From UBA7359 sp963976795 (GTDB taxonomy: Bacteria > Pseudomonadota > Gammaproteobacteria > Eutrophobiales > Eutrophobiaceae): a DNA stretch of 64,000 nt. The stretch lies in the NCBI GenBank assembly GCA_963976795.1, contig CAXBLT010000002.1, forward strand, positions 261,129 through 325,128. The letters run 5' to 3'. Shown piece after piece: positions 1-9,017 of the stretch (within the stretch, counting starts at the first letter, position 1; the number at the start of each line of letters is the position of its first letter). The position numbers and the translations under genes are program-made. The notes beneath the pieces were generated by a model that saw only the letters and a program-made list of their open reading frames with translations, searched no databases and was not told the DNA's origin.

Positions 1-1
1 A

Positions 2-1204
2 CTCATCAGTGCAGGTATAGAATTAGAGCTACATGATGGTCCGATGAGTGAAGTGGCTCCGGGTTGGAAATTGCGCGTACTATTGGCACAGGCCCTGTTT
101 TCAGATCCTGACATTCTCTTACTCGACGAACCAACCAATAACCTGGACATCAATACCATCCGTTGGTTAGAGACCGTGCTTAATGAACGCAAGAGCACGA
201 TGGTCATTATTTCTCATGATCGACACTTTCTAAATGCCGTTTGTACTCACATTGCCGATATCGATTACGGTGAATTACGCGTTTACCCGGGCAATTACGA
301 TGATTTCATGACGGCATCGACACAAGCGCGCGAACGGTTACATTCGGAGAATGCAAAGAAATCGACACAGATAGCGGATCTACAACAATTTGTCAGCCGC
401 TTCTCGGCCAATGCATCGAAGGCTAAGCAAGCCACTTCGCGTGCCAAGCAGCTCGAAAAAATCAAACTAGAAGAAGTCAAACCCTCGAGTCGTGTCAGTC
501 CGTTCATTCGTTTTAACCAAACAAAAAAATTACACCGCCTTGCATTAACCATCGAAGACTTGGGGCATGGTTATGACGGAGAAACATTATTTAGCAAGGG
601 TAATATGATTCTGGAAGCAGGTGCCCGTTTAGCCGTCATTGGTGAAAACGGCGCAGGGAAATCAACACTCTTACGTTGCCTAATGAATGAGATCACACAG
701 AACACCGGCACTGTAAAATGGGCCGAGAATGCAGTTCAATCATACTGTCCACAGGATACTGCCGCTGTCTTCACCTCTGATATCAATCTGTTTGATTGGA
801 TGAGCCAATGGCGTAAACCTAAACACGACGACCAAGCTGTACGCGCAACCTTGGGACGCCTTTTATTTTCAACCGATGACTTTAATAAAAAGGTCAAGGT
901 CTGTTCCGGCGGGGAAAAGAATCGATTACTGTTTGGCAAGTTGATGATGCAAGAGACCAATGTTTTGATAATGGATGAACCTACCAACCATTTAGACATG
1001 GAAGCGATTGAAGCTTTAAACCTGGCACTGGAACATTACGAAGGCACATTAATCTTTGTCAGTCATGACCGTGAGTTTGTTTCGTCACTGGCAACGCGTG
1101 TTATTGAAATAAAAGACAAGAAGTTAATCGATTTTCAAGGTACCTATGATGAATATTTGGCAAGCCAACAGGATGTCGGAAAGAAAGTCGCAAACTCCAG
1201 ATAA
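2..1204 (+). CDS. ybiT: ABC-F ATPase YbiT (5' end outside window)
   Basis: Soluble ABC-F protein with two ATPase domains and no membrane part; family members act on the ribosome. The reading frame is open from base 2, so the true start lies upstream and about 400 residues are visible. The first domain shows the atypical signature region MSEVAPGWK, Walker B ILLLDEPTNNLD and ISHDRHF. A charged linker follows. The second domain shows Walker A GENGAGKST, signature CSGGEKN, Walker B IMDEPTNHLD and VSHDREF. The residue pattern across both domains matches the YbiT subgroup as I know it. A methyltransferase-like gene follows after four bases and may be co-transcribed. Confidence 0.9.
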   Translation, partial: LISAGIELELHDGPMSEVAPGWKLRVLLAQALFSDPDILLLDEPTNNLDINTIRWLETVLNERKSTMVIISHDRHFLNAVCTHIADIDYGELRVYPGNYDDFMTASTQARERLHSENAKKSTQIADLQQFVSRFSANASKAKQATSRAKQLEKIKLEEVKPSSRVSPFIRFNQTKKLHRLALTIEDLGHGYDGETLFSKGNMILEAGARLAVIGENGAGKSTLLRCLMNEITQNTGTVKWAENAVQSYCPQDTAAVFTSDINLFDWMSQWRKPKHDDQAVRATLGRLLFSTDDFNKKVKVCSGGEKNRLLFGKLMMQETNVLIMDEPTNHLDMEAIEALNLALEHYEGTLIFVSHDREFVSSLATRVIEIKDKKLIDFQGTYDEYLASQQDVGKKVANSR

Positions 1205-1208
1205 TTAA

Positions 1209-1943
1209 ATGTCGATTGTTTTTGAAGAAATAGATTTTCAAACTACACCTCTTGGTGACATTAGTCTTAGACGTCGCTCAGAGCCACGATTAGACAACAT
1301 CATTCTCTACGAGGTAAAACTTGGCGATGAGTTTCTCATGTCCAGCCTGTTTACCGAATCTGAAATACAACTTTCAAAATTAAGTCTTGCCGCACTCAAA
1401 GATAATTACTCGAACGAACTAGATATAATTGTTGGGGGCTTAGGTCTTGGTTATACCGCGGCGGCTGCCTTAGAAGACCCGGCAGTTAAATCGTTACGCG
1501 TTATTGAGGTCATGCAACCAGTGATCGATTGGCACCAACGCGGCCTTGTCCCGCTTGGCGATGAATTAATGGCAGATTTACGCTGTACGTTTGTCCATGA
1601 TGACTTTTTTGCTGTTGCCGCTGCTGACAGTGGGAGTTTTGATAAAGAAGAACCAACTAAATTAGTGCACGCCGTATTGCTCGACATCGATCATTCGCCA
1701 AGTCACTGGCTAAATGAAGGCAACAGCGCTTTCTATACGCTGTCTGCACTAGAAAACCTGTCTGGAAAGATACTTCCCGGTGGTATTTTTGGTGTGTGGT
1801 CAAACGACCCGCCAGATACTCATTTTTCAACTCTACTCGAATCAGTATTCCAATCAGTTGAATCTCATGTCGTCAGCTTTCCAAACCCATACACACAAGG
1901 AAAATCTTCCTGTACTGTATACGTCGCACAAACTAAAAACTAG
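1209..1943 (+). CDS. Spermidine-synthase-like / class I methyltransferase-fold protein
   Basis: A 244-residue Rossmann-fold protein. It has a glycine-rich nucleotide loop IIVGGLGLGYTAA (residues 73-85), an acidic residue at the end of strand 2 (RVIEV, E100) and a later LLDIDHSP segment. This is the layout of spermidine synthase and of the shorter spermidine-synthase-like proteins that lack the N-terminal beta domain. True aminopropyl transfer cannot be claimed. It starts four bases after ybiT and probably shares its transcript. It is convergent with the next gene. Confidence 0.7.
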   Translation: MSIVFEEIDFQTTPLGDISLRRRSEPRLDNIILYEVKLGDEFLMSSLFTESEIQLSKLSLAALKDNYSNELDIIVGGLGLGYTAAAALEDPAVKSLRVIEVMQPVIDWHQRGLVPLGDELMADLRCTFVHDDFFAVAAADSGSFDKEEPTKLVHAVLLDIDHSPSHWLNEGNSAFYTLSALENLSGKILPGGIFGVWSNDPPDTHFSTLLESVFQSVESHVVSFPNPYTQGKSSCTVYVAQTKN

Positions 1944-1964
1944 TTTGCATTTCGTTATCAGCGC

Positions 1965-2393
1965 TTAACTAGCTTTCGCTATACCGGCGAGAATAATTTC
2001 AGAGAATCTATTTTCGATATCAGAATTAGTATCCACCGTAAGGTCTTCTGCTATTTCACCAACGACCAGCTTTGCTAGCTCATCCGGTAGAGCATTTTTA
2101 AATCTGCTTAACACTTCAGCAGGTGCGGCAATTGCCAATAAATCAAACATGCCCAACTTATGGTGCTCCACTAAAAAGTCAATTTGGCACTGAATATTAT
2201 CTATTTTTTTCGATACGGCTAAATCACCTGTGCCATTTAATGGTTTACCATTGACCATCAGATAGCCAAGCTCGGCATAGGCTGGCAAATCATCAGCATT
2301 TAAAATCGTGAGTGACTTTCCTTCGCCTTTGTTAATCATAATCTTTATGTATCTGCCGTCACTCAGTACGACCCATGTTCTAACATTACTCAT
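1965..2393 (-). CDS. Host-attachment-family protein (PF10116-like)
   Basis: A 142-residue cytosolic protein. It begins with a short beta strand (RTWVVLSDGRYIKIM) and later has LLAIAAPAEVLSRFKNALP followed by LVVGEIAEDLT. That pattern of 'AP..FL..L...L' and 'GEI.KDLT' is the hallmark of the family annotated as 'required for attachment to host cells', which has an eRF1-like fold. The family name comes from a plant-associated bacterium and the biochemical role is unknown. A host-associated lifestyle should not be read from it. Confidence 0.65.
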   Translation of the reverse strand: MSNVRTWVVLSDGRYIKIMINKGEGKSLTILNADDLPAYAELGYLMVNGKPLNGTGDLAVSKKIDNIQCQIDFLVEHHKLGMFDLLAIAAPAEVLSRFKNALPDELAKLVVGEIAEDLTVDTNSDIENRFSEIILAGIAKAS

Positions 2394-2577
2394 AATATTA
2401 TTTTCTATTTACAATTAATTTTAATCAATATAGTCAGTGGGAGAGCCCGGCACCATTCACTACAGTCTTTGCCACTTTAAGGAACGCATTTGTACACTTC
2501 GAACCAGTATTAAGCAACGTTTAGTTCAGTAATTGAGTATATCCCGGATATTCAAGAAATTCAGCGTAAGCAGTGGA

Positions 2578-2898
2578 TTACTGTTTACGCCACATTACAC
2601 TACAACCTTCCTCGGCAGCCCTGCTTAGCATTTGCACCAAAGGAAAGGCGCGACCGGCTATACTCACTTGCGGCGCGTCCTCGTCATCTATTTCTACATC
2701 CATGCCGTCGCTTTCGTGCCCTTCGTTATTCTGTGCCTCAATTGCGGCTTTAAGTCGCTCAAGTACAACAGGAACATCTTTCGCAGCAATTGCACCCGGT
2801 ATCGTGCCGCTGTGTCCCATCAATTCAAGCATGCGTTCTGCTACATCACCAAACATAATGATATCGCCTGTCGCATTGGATGAGAAAACAATTAACAT
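2578..2898 (-). CDS. DUF1840 family protein
   Basis: A 106-residue protein of unknown function. The N-terminus (MLIVFSSNATGDIIMFGDVA) and the segment ELMGHSGTIPGAIAAKDV match the conserved start of DUF1840 proteins, and the C-terminus RAFPLVQMLSRAAEEG is also typical. The middle is acidic and poorly conserved. It starts three bases beyond the stop of the NTF2-like gene upstream, so the two are probably co-transcribed. Confidence 0.75.
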   Translation of the reverse strand: MLIVFSSNATGDIIMFGDVAERMLELMGHSGTIPGAIAAKDVPVVLERLKAAIEAQNNEGHESDGMDVEIDDEDAPQVSIAGRAFPLVQMLSRAAEEGCSVMWRKQ

Positions 2899-2900
2899 AT

Positions 2901-3311
2901 TTATTGCATAGTCCTTTTTTCTAACTCAGTTGGGACAGTCGAACCATGGTGTTCAATCATCAACCAGCCTGCTTCAAATTTTTGATATACATTTGTGGCC
3001 AAAATTATTACCGTCGCGTCATTACCGATTACGAACTGTTCTTCGACAACATGGATAGCCAGGCTATCCTTGACGGTACTGTTAACTACATTAAACAACA
3101 TATCAGGCAACTCAGCACTATTAAGTATGTTTGCCCAGCTACGTGTGACGCCATCATAGCCAAATATCGGCTGCGCGTCAGGATGAATGCAAACGACTTT
3201 TTCTTCTGCCCAAACTGCGTCCATGGCCTTAGTATCACACTTGGCAAAAGCAGAATAAAATGCGACTTCAGCCTCTTGTGGTGTTGCAAATCCTGATTGT
3301 AGATCGCTCAT
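2901..3311 (-). CDS. NTF2-like / SnoaL-type small protein
   Basis: A 136-residue protein with the cone-shaped NTF2-like pattern: an N-terminal helix pair (ATPQEAEVAFYSAFAKCDTKAMDAVWAE split over two helices), CIHPDAQPIFGYDGV, then curled beta strands ending ATNVYQKFEAGWLMIEHHGS. The phrase 'W.....VCIHP.....G...V..SW..IL' is common in the DUF4440/SnoaL-3 group of unknown function. It lies between DUF2058 and DUF1840 genes on the same strand with very short gaps, suggesting one operon. Confidence 0.7.
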   Translation of the reverse strand: MSDLQSGFATPQEAEVAFYSAFAKCDTKAMDAVWAEEKVVCIHPDAQPIFGYDGVTRSWANILNSAELPDMLFNVVNSTVKDSLAIHVVEEQFVIGNDATVIILATNVYQKFEAGWLMIEHHGSTVPTELEKRTMQ

Positions 3312-3325
3312 AATTAGTTCTTTAA

Positions 3326-3871
3326 TTACCAGATTAAATCATCTGGTATTTTATAGTCCGCATAAGGATCGTCTTCATCCACGACTGGCTCAAGTTTATG
3401 CTCGTTATTGATAATACAGTCTGCATCACGCTGTTTGATCTTCTCGGCAATCGGCTTCGGTACTAACTCGTAACTTTCTCCTGATTTGGCAACAACTAAT
3501 TGCCCTGACATAAGGTATTTGTATACCTGCTCTGAAACGAATAATCGTTTAACTACATTGGCATCAGTAAAGTTATAAACGATCTCGCCATCACGATCCT
3601 CAACACGATTAGTTTCTATCAACTGAATGATTTGTGCTGCAACCGCTTTTGTTTCCGCTTCCTCTTTCTTCTTCAGGTTAATTTTTCGATCGCGTTCAAC
3701 TTTTTCAGCCTGCGCTTTTTTAGCCAATACCTTGGCATCATCTAATTGTGTAGCCGAGCCTTTTTTAATTTTCTGTTTTTTATTTTTATATTGATCATGC
3801 TTGGCTTTATGCGCCTTTTTTTTATCGACCAATCCGGTCTTTTTTAGCTGATCAATTAATGAATTCCCCAT
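3326..3871 (-). CDS. yaiL: DUF2058 family nucleic-acid-associated protein (YaiL-like)
   Basis: A 181-residue highly charged protein. It begins MGNSLIDQLKKTGLVDKKKA and continues with a long Lys-rich helix and a C-terminal domain containing FVSEQVYKYLMSGQLVV. This is the DUF2058 pattern, seen in E. coli YaiL and described as nucleoprotein or polynucleotide-associated. Its reaction is not established. The basic N-terminal half suggests RNA or DNA contact. It is the first gene of a probable three-gene leftward run with the NTF2-like and DUF1840 genes. Confidence 0.75.
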   Translation of the reverse strand: MGNSLIDQLKKTGLVDKKKAHKAKHDQYKNKKQKIKKGSATQLDDAKVLAKKAQAEKVERDRKINLKKKEEAETKAVAAQIIQLIETNRVEDRDGEIVYNFTDANVVKRLFVSEQVYKYLMSGQLVVAKSGESYELVPKPIAEKIKQRDADCIINNEHKLEPVVDEDDPYADYKIPDDLIW

Positions 3872-4176
3872 CGGGTAATCTCCGGATATTTTGCAAATAA
3901 AATTTTATTATAAACGCTCATACTTATTTTTCGAGCCGTACCAGGGCATCGTTTAAAAAAGTAGCCCTCTAAATCAAAAGAGTTAGAGATGAATGGTACT
4001 TACTTCAGCTTAATCGACAATACTTTTTCTTGTTTGTCATCCCTGTATAAACGGAGATCCAGTGAATATAATCTCTCTTGCCTAACTGAGTTCCCACCTG
4101 CGCGGGAAAGACGGACTTAAATAATGCCATTCGTGTAAGAGATAACCTATGGACATAGGGTAAAACATAGACTCTA
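3872..4176. repeat. Intergenic stretch with a degenerate interspersed repeat
   Basis: No convincing gene is present. Bases about 4033-4115 resemble a worn copy of the widespread short proteobacterial repeat: a 'gtcatccc...gagatccag' arm and, about 50 bases on, a 'cccacctgcgcggg aaagacgg' arm. An open reading frame over it (4005-4196, minus strand) translates the repeat and is not a gene. Confidence 0.45.
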
Positions 4177-5454
4177 TTAAGTCTTGGCCAGTACACTCGT
4201 GGTGTCAGTCAATCTTGCTGCCAATGTTTTGACAAATACTTTTAGAAACCGGAGTTGTGTACTTTCGTTAGCGCGATCCAGTGTTGAGGCATTGACCTTT
4301 ATCAAAGAAACATCCGAACTCGACCGGACCGATGCTGTACGTTTAGTCTTGGTGATATAACCCATTTCTCCAAAACAATCCCCTGCCTGAAGATGATCAA
4401 TACTTAACCCATTTTTTTCGACACTGACAATGCCAGACAACAGAATATAAAATGAATGATCCTCATCGCCTTCCTGGATGATGTATTCATCCTTTATATA
4501 TTTACGCCAATCACAAGCACGCATTAGTTCCCAAATATCAACATCAGAAAAACCTTCGAAGAACCTTAATTTTTTTATGGCTTCAAACTTTTGTTTCAAC
4601 TCATCTTCATTATCCACATCATCCAGGTCTTGAAAGATCAAGGCCAGATCGGACGCCAGATCCAGTCCCATACTGTAACGCTGCCCCGGTTCCTTGTGTA
4701 ACATATGTTTCAGGATAGATTCCAGTTGTTCAGGGACATCCATTCTAAACTCAGACAAGGACACAGGATCTGCTCGAGTAATATTATGAATAATGGCATT
4801 AATATTATCCGCACGAAACGGATGCCGCCCGGTGAGCAGTTCGTACATAACCACACCTAGCGAAAAAATATCAGTATTACCCGTCATATCACGCTCAGTA
4901 ATCTGCTCAGGAGACATGTACAAGGGTGAACCCAGCAAACCACCGATCTGAGTTTCCATGTAGTCATCTCGATTAATCAAGGCCACACTAAAATCTGCAA
5001 TCTTGATATCTCTGGTACGTGTTTGCATGATGTTGTTGGGTTTAATATCGCGATGAACAATGCCCTGTCGATGGGCATAATCCAGTGCCTTTGCGCAATT
5101 ATAAATAATGTTAACGACATCCCTGAGTGGTAATAAAGCGTCGCTCTGGCAATAATTCCACAAGGTTTTTGCCTCAGGGATGTAATCCATAACCAGATAA
5201 TAATACTCACCTTCAATATTCGCATCATAGACCCTGAGAATATTAGGGTGGTTTAAAACACTGGCGGCATGTGCCTCATTAAAAAAAAGCCGTTTGAAAC
5301 GATCTCCCGTTTTTTCATTGTTGAGGGCTTCGGAATGAACCAGTTTGATTGCCACATTCCTGTCAGTAAACGGGTCGTGCGCTGAATAGACCACAGCCAT
5401 ACTGCCGCGTCCAAGCTCTTCCAGAATTTCATACTTACCGACTTTTACAGGCAT
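4177..5454 (-). CDS. Ser/Thr protein kinase with C-terminal cyclic-nucleotide-binding domain
   Basis: A cytosolic Hanks-type kinase of 425 residues. Visible motifs are the glycine loop GRGSMAVV, VAIK (Lys37), catalytic HRDIKPNN (Asp136) and SPLYMSPEQ in the activation segment. The metal-binding DFG is DFS here (154-156). Residues about 290-410 form a cNMP-binding domain with the cassette GDCFGEMGYITKTKRTASV, which keeps the Glu and Arg expected for cyclic-nucleotide binding. The fusion suggests a kinase switched by cAMP or cGMP. No membrane segment is seen. The gene is monocistronic as far as I can tell, and its substrates are unknown. An FHA protein, a possible reader of phospho-threonine, is encoded at 16.2-17.1 kb. 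Confidence 0.88.
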   Translation of the reverse strand: MPVKVGKYEILEELGRGSMAVVYSAHDPFTDRNVAIKLVHSEALNNEKTGDRFKRLFFNEAHAASVLNHPNILRVYDANIEGEYYYLVMDYIPEAKTLWNYCQSDALLPLRDVVNIIYNCAKALDYAHRQGIVHRDIKPNNIMQTRTRDIKIADFSVALINRDDYMETQIGGLLGSPLYMSPEQITERDMTGNTDIFSLGVVMYELLTGRHPFRADNINAIIHNITRADPVSLSEFRMDVPEQLESILKHMLHKEPGQRYSMGLDLASDLALIFQDLDDVDNEDELKQKFEAIKKLRFFEGFSDVDIWELMRACDWRKYIKDEYIIQEGDEDHSFYILLSGIVSVEKNGLSIDHLQAGDCFGEMGYITKTKRTASVRSSSDVSLIKVNASTLDRANESTQLRFLKVFVKTLAARLTDTTSVLAKT

Positions 5455-5649
5455 GGAATAGATTATTTCTTATTATTATTCAGTTCAGCATCAGGCGCTC
5501 TCAAAAAACCATCATATAACATCGCGAATCAACACCAAAGGCCGAAATATGGGAATGAATAGTGGCTATCTGTCAAAACGCACTGATTTGATATCTGAAT
5601 TAGCTGAACATTTAACAATGCCGCATATATAGGTCAGTTTAGGCTAAGT

Positions 5650-6978
5650 TTATTCTCGCTCTGTCGACTCAAAATTCAGCGTACGCCAATCAATATTTCG
5701 CGTGAGGTACATCGCCACACCTAAAATAACAAACAAACCAATACTACCTATCAATAAGGCAAAGCCCTCCGAACGCAAAGTGACAAATAGATAGGCATAC
5801 ACCCCAGACAAGGTAGTAAAAACAATAGCGGCCTTTGGCCAACTTTTTAAGATACTCCTGCTATATAATGAGATAAGTACGATCGACGCACCGCTACTAA
5901 TCAAGTAAGCGAGCGTAAAATTGATATGCTCGGCCAGCGAGAGCAACAAAAGATAGAATATACAATTCGCCACACCGACAAACAGATATTGAATCGGGTG
6001 TAGTGAGACTTGACCAAATAACTCAGTGAAAAAATAAACCATAAAGCTCAAACTGATAAACAACACCGCATATTTCGCCGCGCGCGTCACCACTTGATAA
6101 GTATCGACGGGTTGCATTAATTTAACACCAAATGATTTCTGCCCTTGAAACCAGCTTCCCGACACTATTTCATGTTCGTTATGCCCTATGTCGGTCAACA
6201 AATCATTGATCACCCAAGATGCGGTAAAACCTTCACCGGCGAGATCTCTAGTAACAGGCAAGTAGATACCAAAGAAACTGGGCGCAGCCCAATTTGAGTT
6301 CATTTTAATATCGGTTTTTTGTGCCGAAGAGATAAACGAGAAGGCCTGACTACCAGCTATTTTAATCTCGTATTCAAACTCATGTACTTTGTTCTTATTT
6401 AGCAAATGCGCGGGAAGCTTCGCGGTAAAGATAACCGTTTCACCTTCAGACTTATCCCACTTTGGTATTAGCTTTATCACCTCGCCATCCCAAACTAAAC
6501 CAATGGGCTCTTTAATAGAACGACTATTATGCACCGGGATCTGAATAACACCTTCATCCAAAAGTAAGTCATCATCGTTCTCAACCGAACCACTTACACC
6601 CGCTAAAGAGAACACGCCATTGAAACGCACTGTCGCAATATAAACCGGTACCTCATAGATACCTCGATAACGAATCTGTGTTTCGATGTGGCTATCTACC
6701 GTCATCGTCTCGGGTCGCAAGTGTCGGTAGCGTGAATCGTAAGACCAACCAGCCTTATTTGAAAATGTCTTTACAAAAGGCAACGTCAGAATCGGTCCGA
6801 CCAGGAGCTGTTCTTTGCCCCATGAATTAGTGATCTCGTTTGTCGCCTGCCGATAGAGATGACTACGTTCATAGATCACCGATTCCACCATCCCCATCGG
6901 TATCAATAACATCAAGACAAGAAACCCAATAAACAATACCCGAAAAGTCGTCGAGTCTTTAATACTGGTTATTTTCAT
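5650..6978 (-). CDS. creD: Inner-membrane protein CreD
   Basis: A 442-residue membrane protein. It has one N-terminal transmembrane helix (VLFIGFLVLMLLIPMGMVE), a large periplasmic region rich in beta strands (about residues 35-300) and four or five C-terminal helices. Segments such as ERSHLYRQATNEITNSWG and GPILTLPF are typical of CreD, linked in enterobacteria to the CreBC two-component system and envelope stress. No creB or creC is visible here. A 58-residue membrane protein lies upstream on the same strand. Confidence 0.88.
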   Translation of the reverse strand: MKITSIKDSTTFRVLFIGFLVLMLLIPMGMVESVIYERSHLYRQATNEITNSWGKEQLLVGPILTLPFVKTFSNKAGWSYDSRYRHLRPETMTVDSHIETQIRYRGIYEVPVYIATVRFNGVFSLAGVSGSVENDDDLLLDEGVIQIPVHNSRSIKEPIGLVWDGEVIKLIPKWDKSEGETVIFTAKLPAHLLNKNKVHEFEYEIKIAGSQAFSFISSAQKTDIKMNSNWAAPSFFGIYLPVTRDLAGEGFTASWVINDLLTDIGHNEHEIVSGSWFQGQKSFGVKLMQPVDTYQVVTRAAKYAVLFISLSFMVYFFTELFGQVSLHPIQYLFVGVANCIFYLLLLSLAEHINFTLAYLISSGASIVLISLYSRSILKSWPKAAIVFTTLSGVYAYLFVTLRSEGFALLIGSIGLFVILGVAMYLTRNIDWRTLNFESTERE

Positions 6979-7119
6979 GAAACATCCCCTGGAGTGAAGT
7001 GATATGGCATCACAACACTCAAACAGGGAAAGCTGAGGGAATAAAACGAGCGAACTACTGATTAAATATGGCTAAAAAGAGGCACTACTTCTATTTTAAT
7101 AGCATCAGGAGAAAAAGTG

Positions 7120-7296
7120 TCACACTGCTTCCTTAAAATCATTCTTGACCTTGAAGAAAATGAAAACAGAGTTAATGATCGTATTCAAAATAGCAATGCC
7201 CGCCAGCATACCCGCACCTTTACCCCACTCAGCAATAAGCACACTAACAAGCAATAACAAAAACATGGCATTCAAGATAATGATACCGACTTTCAT
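7120..7296 (-). CDS. Small two-helix membrane protein upstream of creD
   Basis: A 58-residue reading frame beginning MKVGIIILNAMFLLLLVSVL and ending KNDFKEAV. It has two hydrophobic segments (about 3-22 and 31-48) separated by EWGKGAG. An AAGGAG ribosome-binding site sits eight bases before the ATG, which strongly supports translation. It precedes creD by about 140 bases on the same strand and may share its transcript. No known family is recognised. Confidence 0.6.
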   Translation of the reverse strand: MKVGIIILNAMFLLLLVSVLIAEWGKGAGMLAGIAILNTIINSVFIFFKVKNDFKEAV

Positions 7297-7354
7297 ACTA
7301 AGACTCCTTAAGATTTATGAGGTGTAATATAACAATTAGAAGCCAGACTTCAAA

Positions 7355-8872
7355 TTACGTTCCACAAAATGTTGCTTCCACCACTTCATCGGGTTTGGGC
7401 GGCAACATATAATCATCTTTGCCTTGTTGTCGTTCAAAAGGTTTCTGTAACACATCGTAAAGCGCATGAAACACAGAAAAATCGTTATGATCTTCAGCTG
7501 CTCGAATTGCCGCTTCAACTTGATGGTTACGTGGAATATAAACCGGATTAATCGACTGCATACTCGCCTGCCGTTTATTATCACTCCCAGAGTCATGATT
7601 ACACGGTTCTAGTGATAATCGTCGACGCCAACGCACCAACCATTCATCAATCGCTTCAGGCCTGACGAAGTGCTCACGCAATGCTGCATCCTTTTCATTG
7701 GCCTCAGAATCACATTGAGACAGATAATAAAACGTCAACGTAAAGTCAGCCTGATTAAGTGCCATGGTAGCCAGCAAGGATTCTAATAATGCTTGATCAT
7801 CTTCCGGCTTGACATCGGCAAGAGCCGTTAATCCACACTTGGCTCGAAAACCCGATAGCCATTCGCCGCTATAACAAGTGAAATATTTCTCCAGAATCGC
7901 CTGTGCCAACTCAACACCCTTATCGGGATCATCATCAAATAAGGGTAACAAAGCTTCGCCCAGTCGCGATAAATTCCAGATACCAATATTTGGCTGGCTG
8001 CTATAGGCATAACGCCCGTTTCTATCAATAGAGCTATACACCTGATTATGATCAAAGAAATCCATAAACGCACAGGGGCCATAATCGATTGTTTCTCCAG
8101 CAATCGACATATTATCCGTATTCATCACACCATGAATAAACCCCACCTGCATCCATTGCGCAATCAGACTCGCTTGACGTAGTACAACTGATTCAAACAA
8201 TGCGAGATAAGGATTATCTGCTCCGGCCACATCGGGATAATTACGTTCGATAACATAATCTGCCAATGCCTTAATCGACTGAACGTCATTTTGCATCGCA
8301 AAGTACTGAAAACTACCGACTCGGATATAACTGGATGCAACACGCGTCATCACAGCACCGGCTACCATCCCTCCGCGCACCACCTGTTCGCCAGAAAGCA
8401 CCGCCGCTAATGCACGCGTCGTCGGCACCTGAAGTTGTTGCATCGTCTCGCTAAGCAAGTATTCACGCAATACCGGTCCTAATGCAGACCGGCCATCGCC
8501 GTTACGAGAATAAGGCGTACGGCCAGAACCTTTTAATTGAATATCCAAAGAAGCACCATCAACATGCTCCAGTTCACCCAGATAAATGGCACGACCATCG
8601 CCAAGCTGCGAATTAAAATATCCAAACTGATGCCCTGCATAGGCCATAGCCAGTGGCTCACTGGAATCATGAATCACATTACCCGAAAAAACATCGGCAA
8701 GATGTTGCTCGTCCTGATCATCCGCTGATAAACCAAGTTCAGCAGCAAGCTCATGATTGAATTTAATTAAGACAGGATCAGCAACAGGAGAAGGTTTACA
8801 TTGTTCGTAAAATCCCTCACCTAATTCCAGATATCGATTTTTAAACGGCAGGTTAATCAATGGGGCACTCAA
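7355..8872 (-). CDS. selO: Protein adenylyltransferase SelO (YdiU)
   Basis: A 505-residue pseudokinase-fold enzyme that transfers AMP to hydroxyl side chains of proteins; in other bacteria it acts in the redox stress response. The N-terminus has the family pattern NRYLELGEGFYEQCKPSPV. Central hallmarks are YAGHQFGYFNSQLGDGRA, LKGSGRTPYSRNGDGRSALG and FIHGVMNTDNMSI with DYGPCAFMD. The C-terminus NPVYIPRNHQVEAAI is also typical. Many SelO proteins end in a conserved Cys; here the last residues are TFCGT, which fits. Length is normal. No operon partner is apparent. Confidence 0.93.
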   Translation of the reverse strand: MSAPLINLPFKNRYLELGEGFYEQCKPSPVADPVLIKFNHELAAELGLSADDQDEQHLADVFSGNVIHDSSEPLAMAYAGHQFGYFNSQLGDGRAIYLGELEHVDGASLDIQLKGSGRTPYSRNGDGRSALGPVLREYLLSETMQQLQVPTTRALAAVLSGEQVVRGGMVAGAVMTRVASSYIRVGSFQYFAMQNDVQSIKALADYVIERNYPDVAGADNPYLALFESVVLRQASLIAQWMQVGFIHGVMNTDNMSIAGETIDYGPCAFMDFFDHNQVYSSIDRNGRYAYSSQPNIGIWNLSRLGEALLPLFDDDPDKGVELAQAILEKYFTCYSGEWLSGFRAKCGLTALADVKPEDDQALLESLLATMALNQADFTLTFYYLSQCDSEANEKDAALREHFVRPEAIDEWLVRWRRRLSLEPCNHDSGSDNKRQASMQSINPVYIPRNHQVEAAIRAAEDHNDFSVFHALYDVLQKPFERQQGKDDYMLPPKPDEVVEATFCGT

Positions 8873-9017
8873 AGTTAAAACTAGAATAGCTAGTTTAACG
8901 TAGATGCTAAATAAATTGTTCTAATAATTAGTAATAGCAGTAACTGACTGATGTAATTATTTTTATTTTTCTGATTAGCTTAGGGGCTTTGTCCTTGCCC
9001 GATATCCTTTATTACTT

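Noticed and set aside
1965..2393. Reading the host-attachment-family gene as evidence of a host-associated life
   Set aside because: The family name is historical and members occur widely in free-living bacteria.
4005..4196. 63-codon reading frame on the minus strand
   Set aside because: It translates a degenerate interspersed repeat and has no ribosome-binding site or family match.
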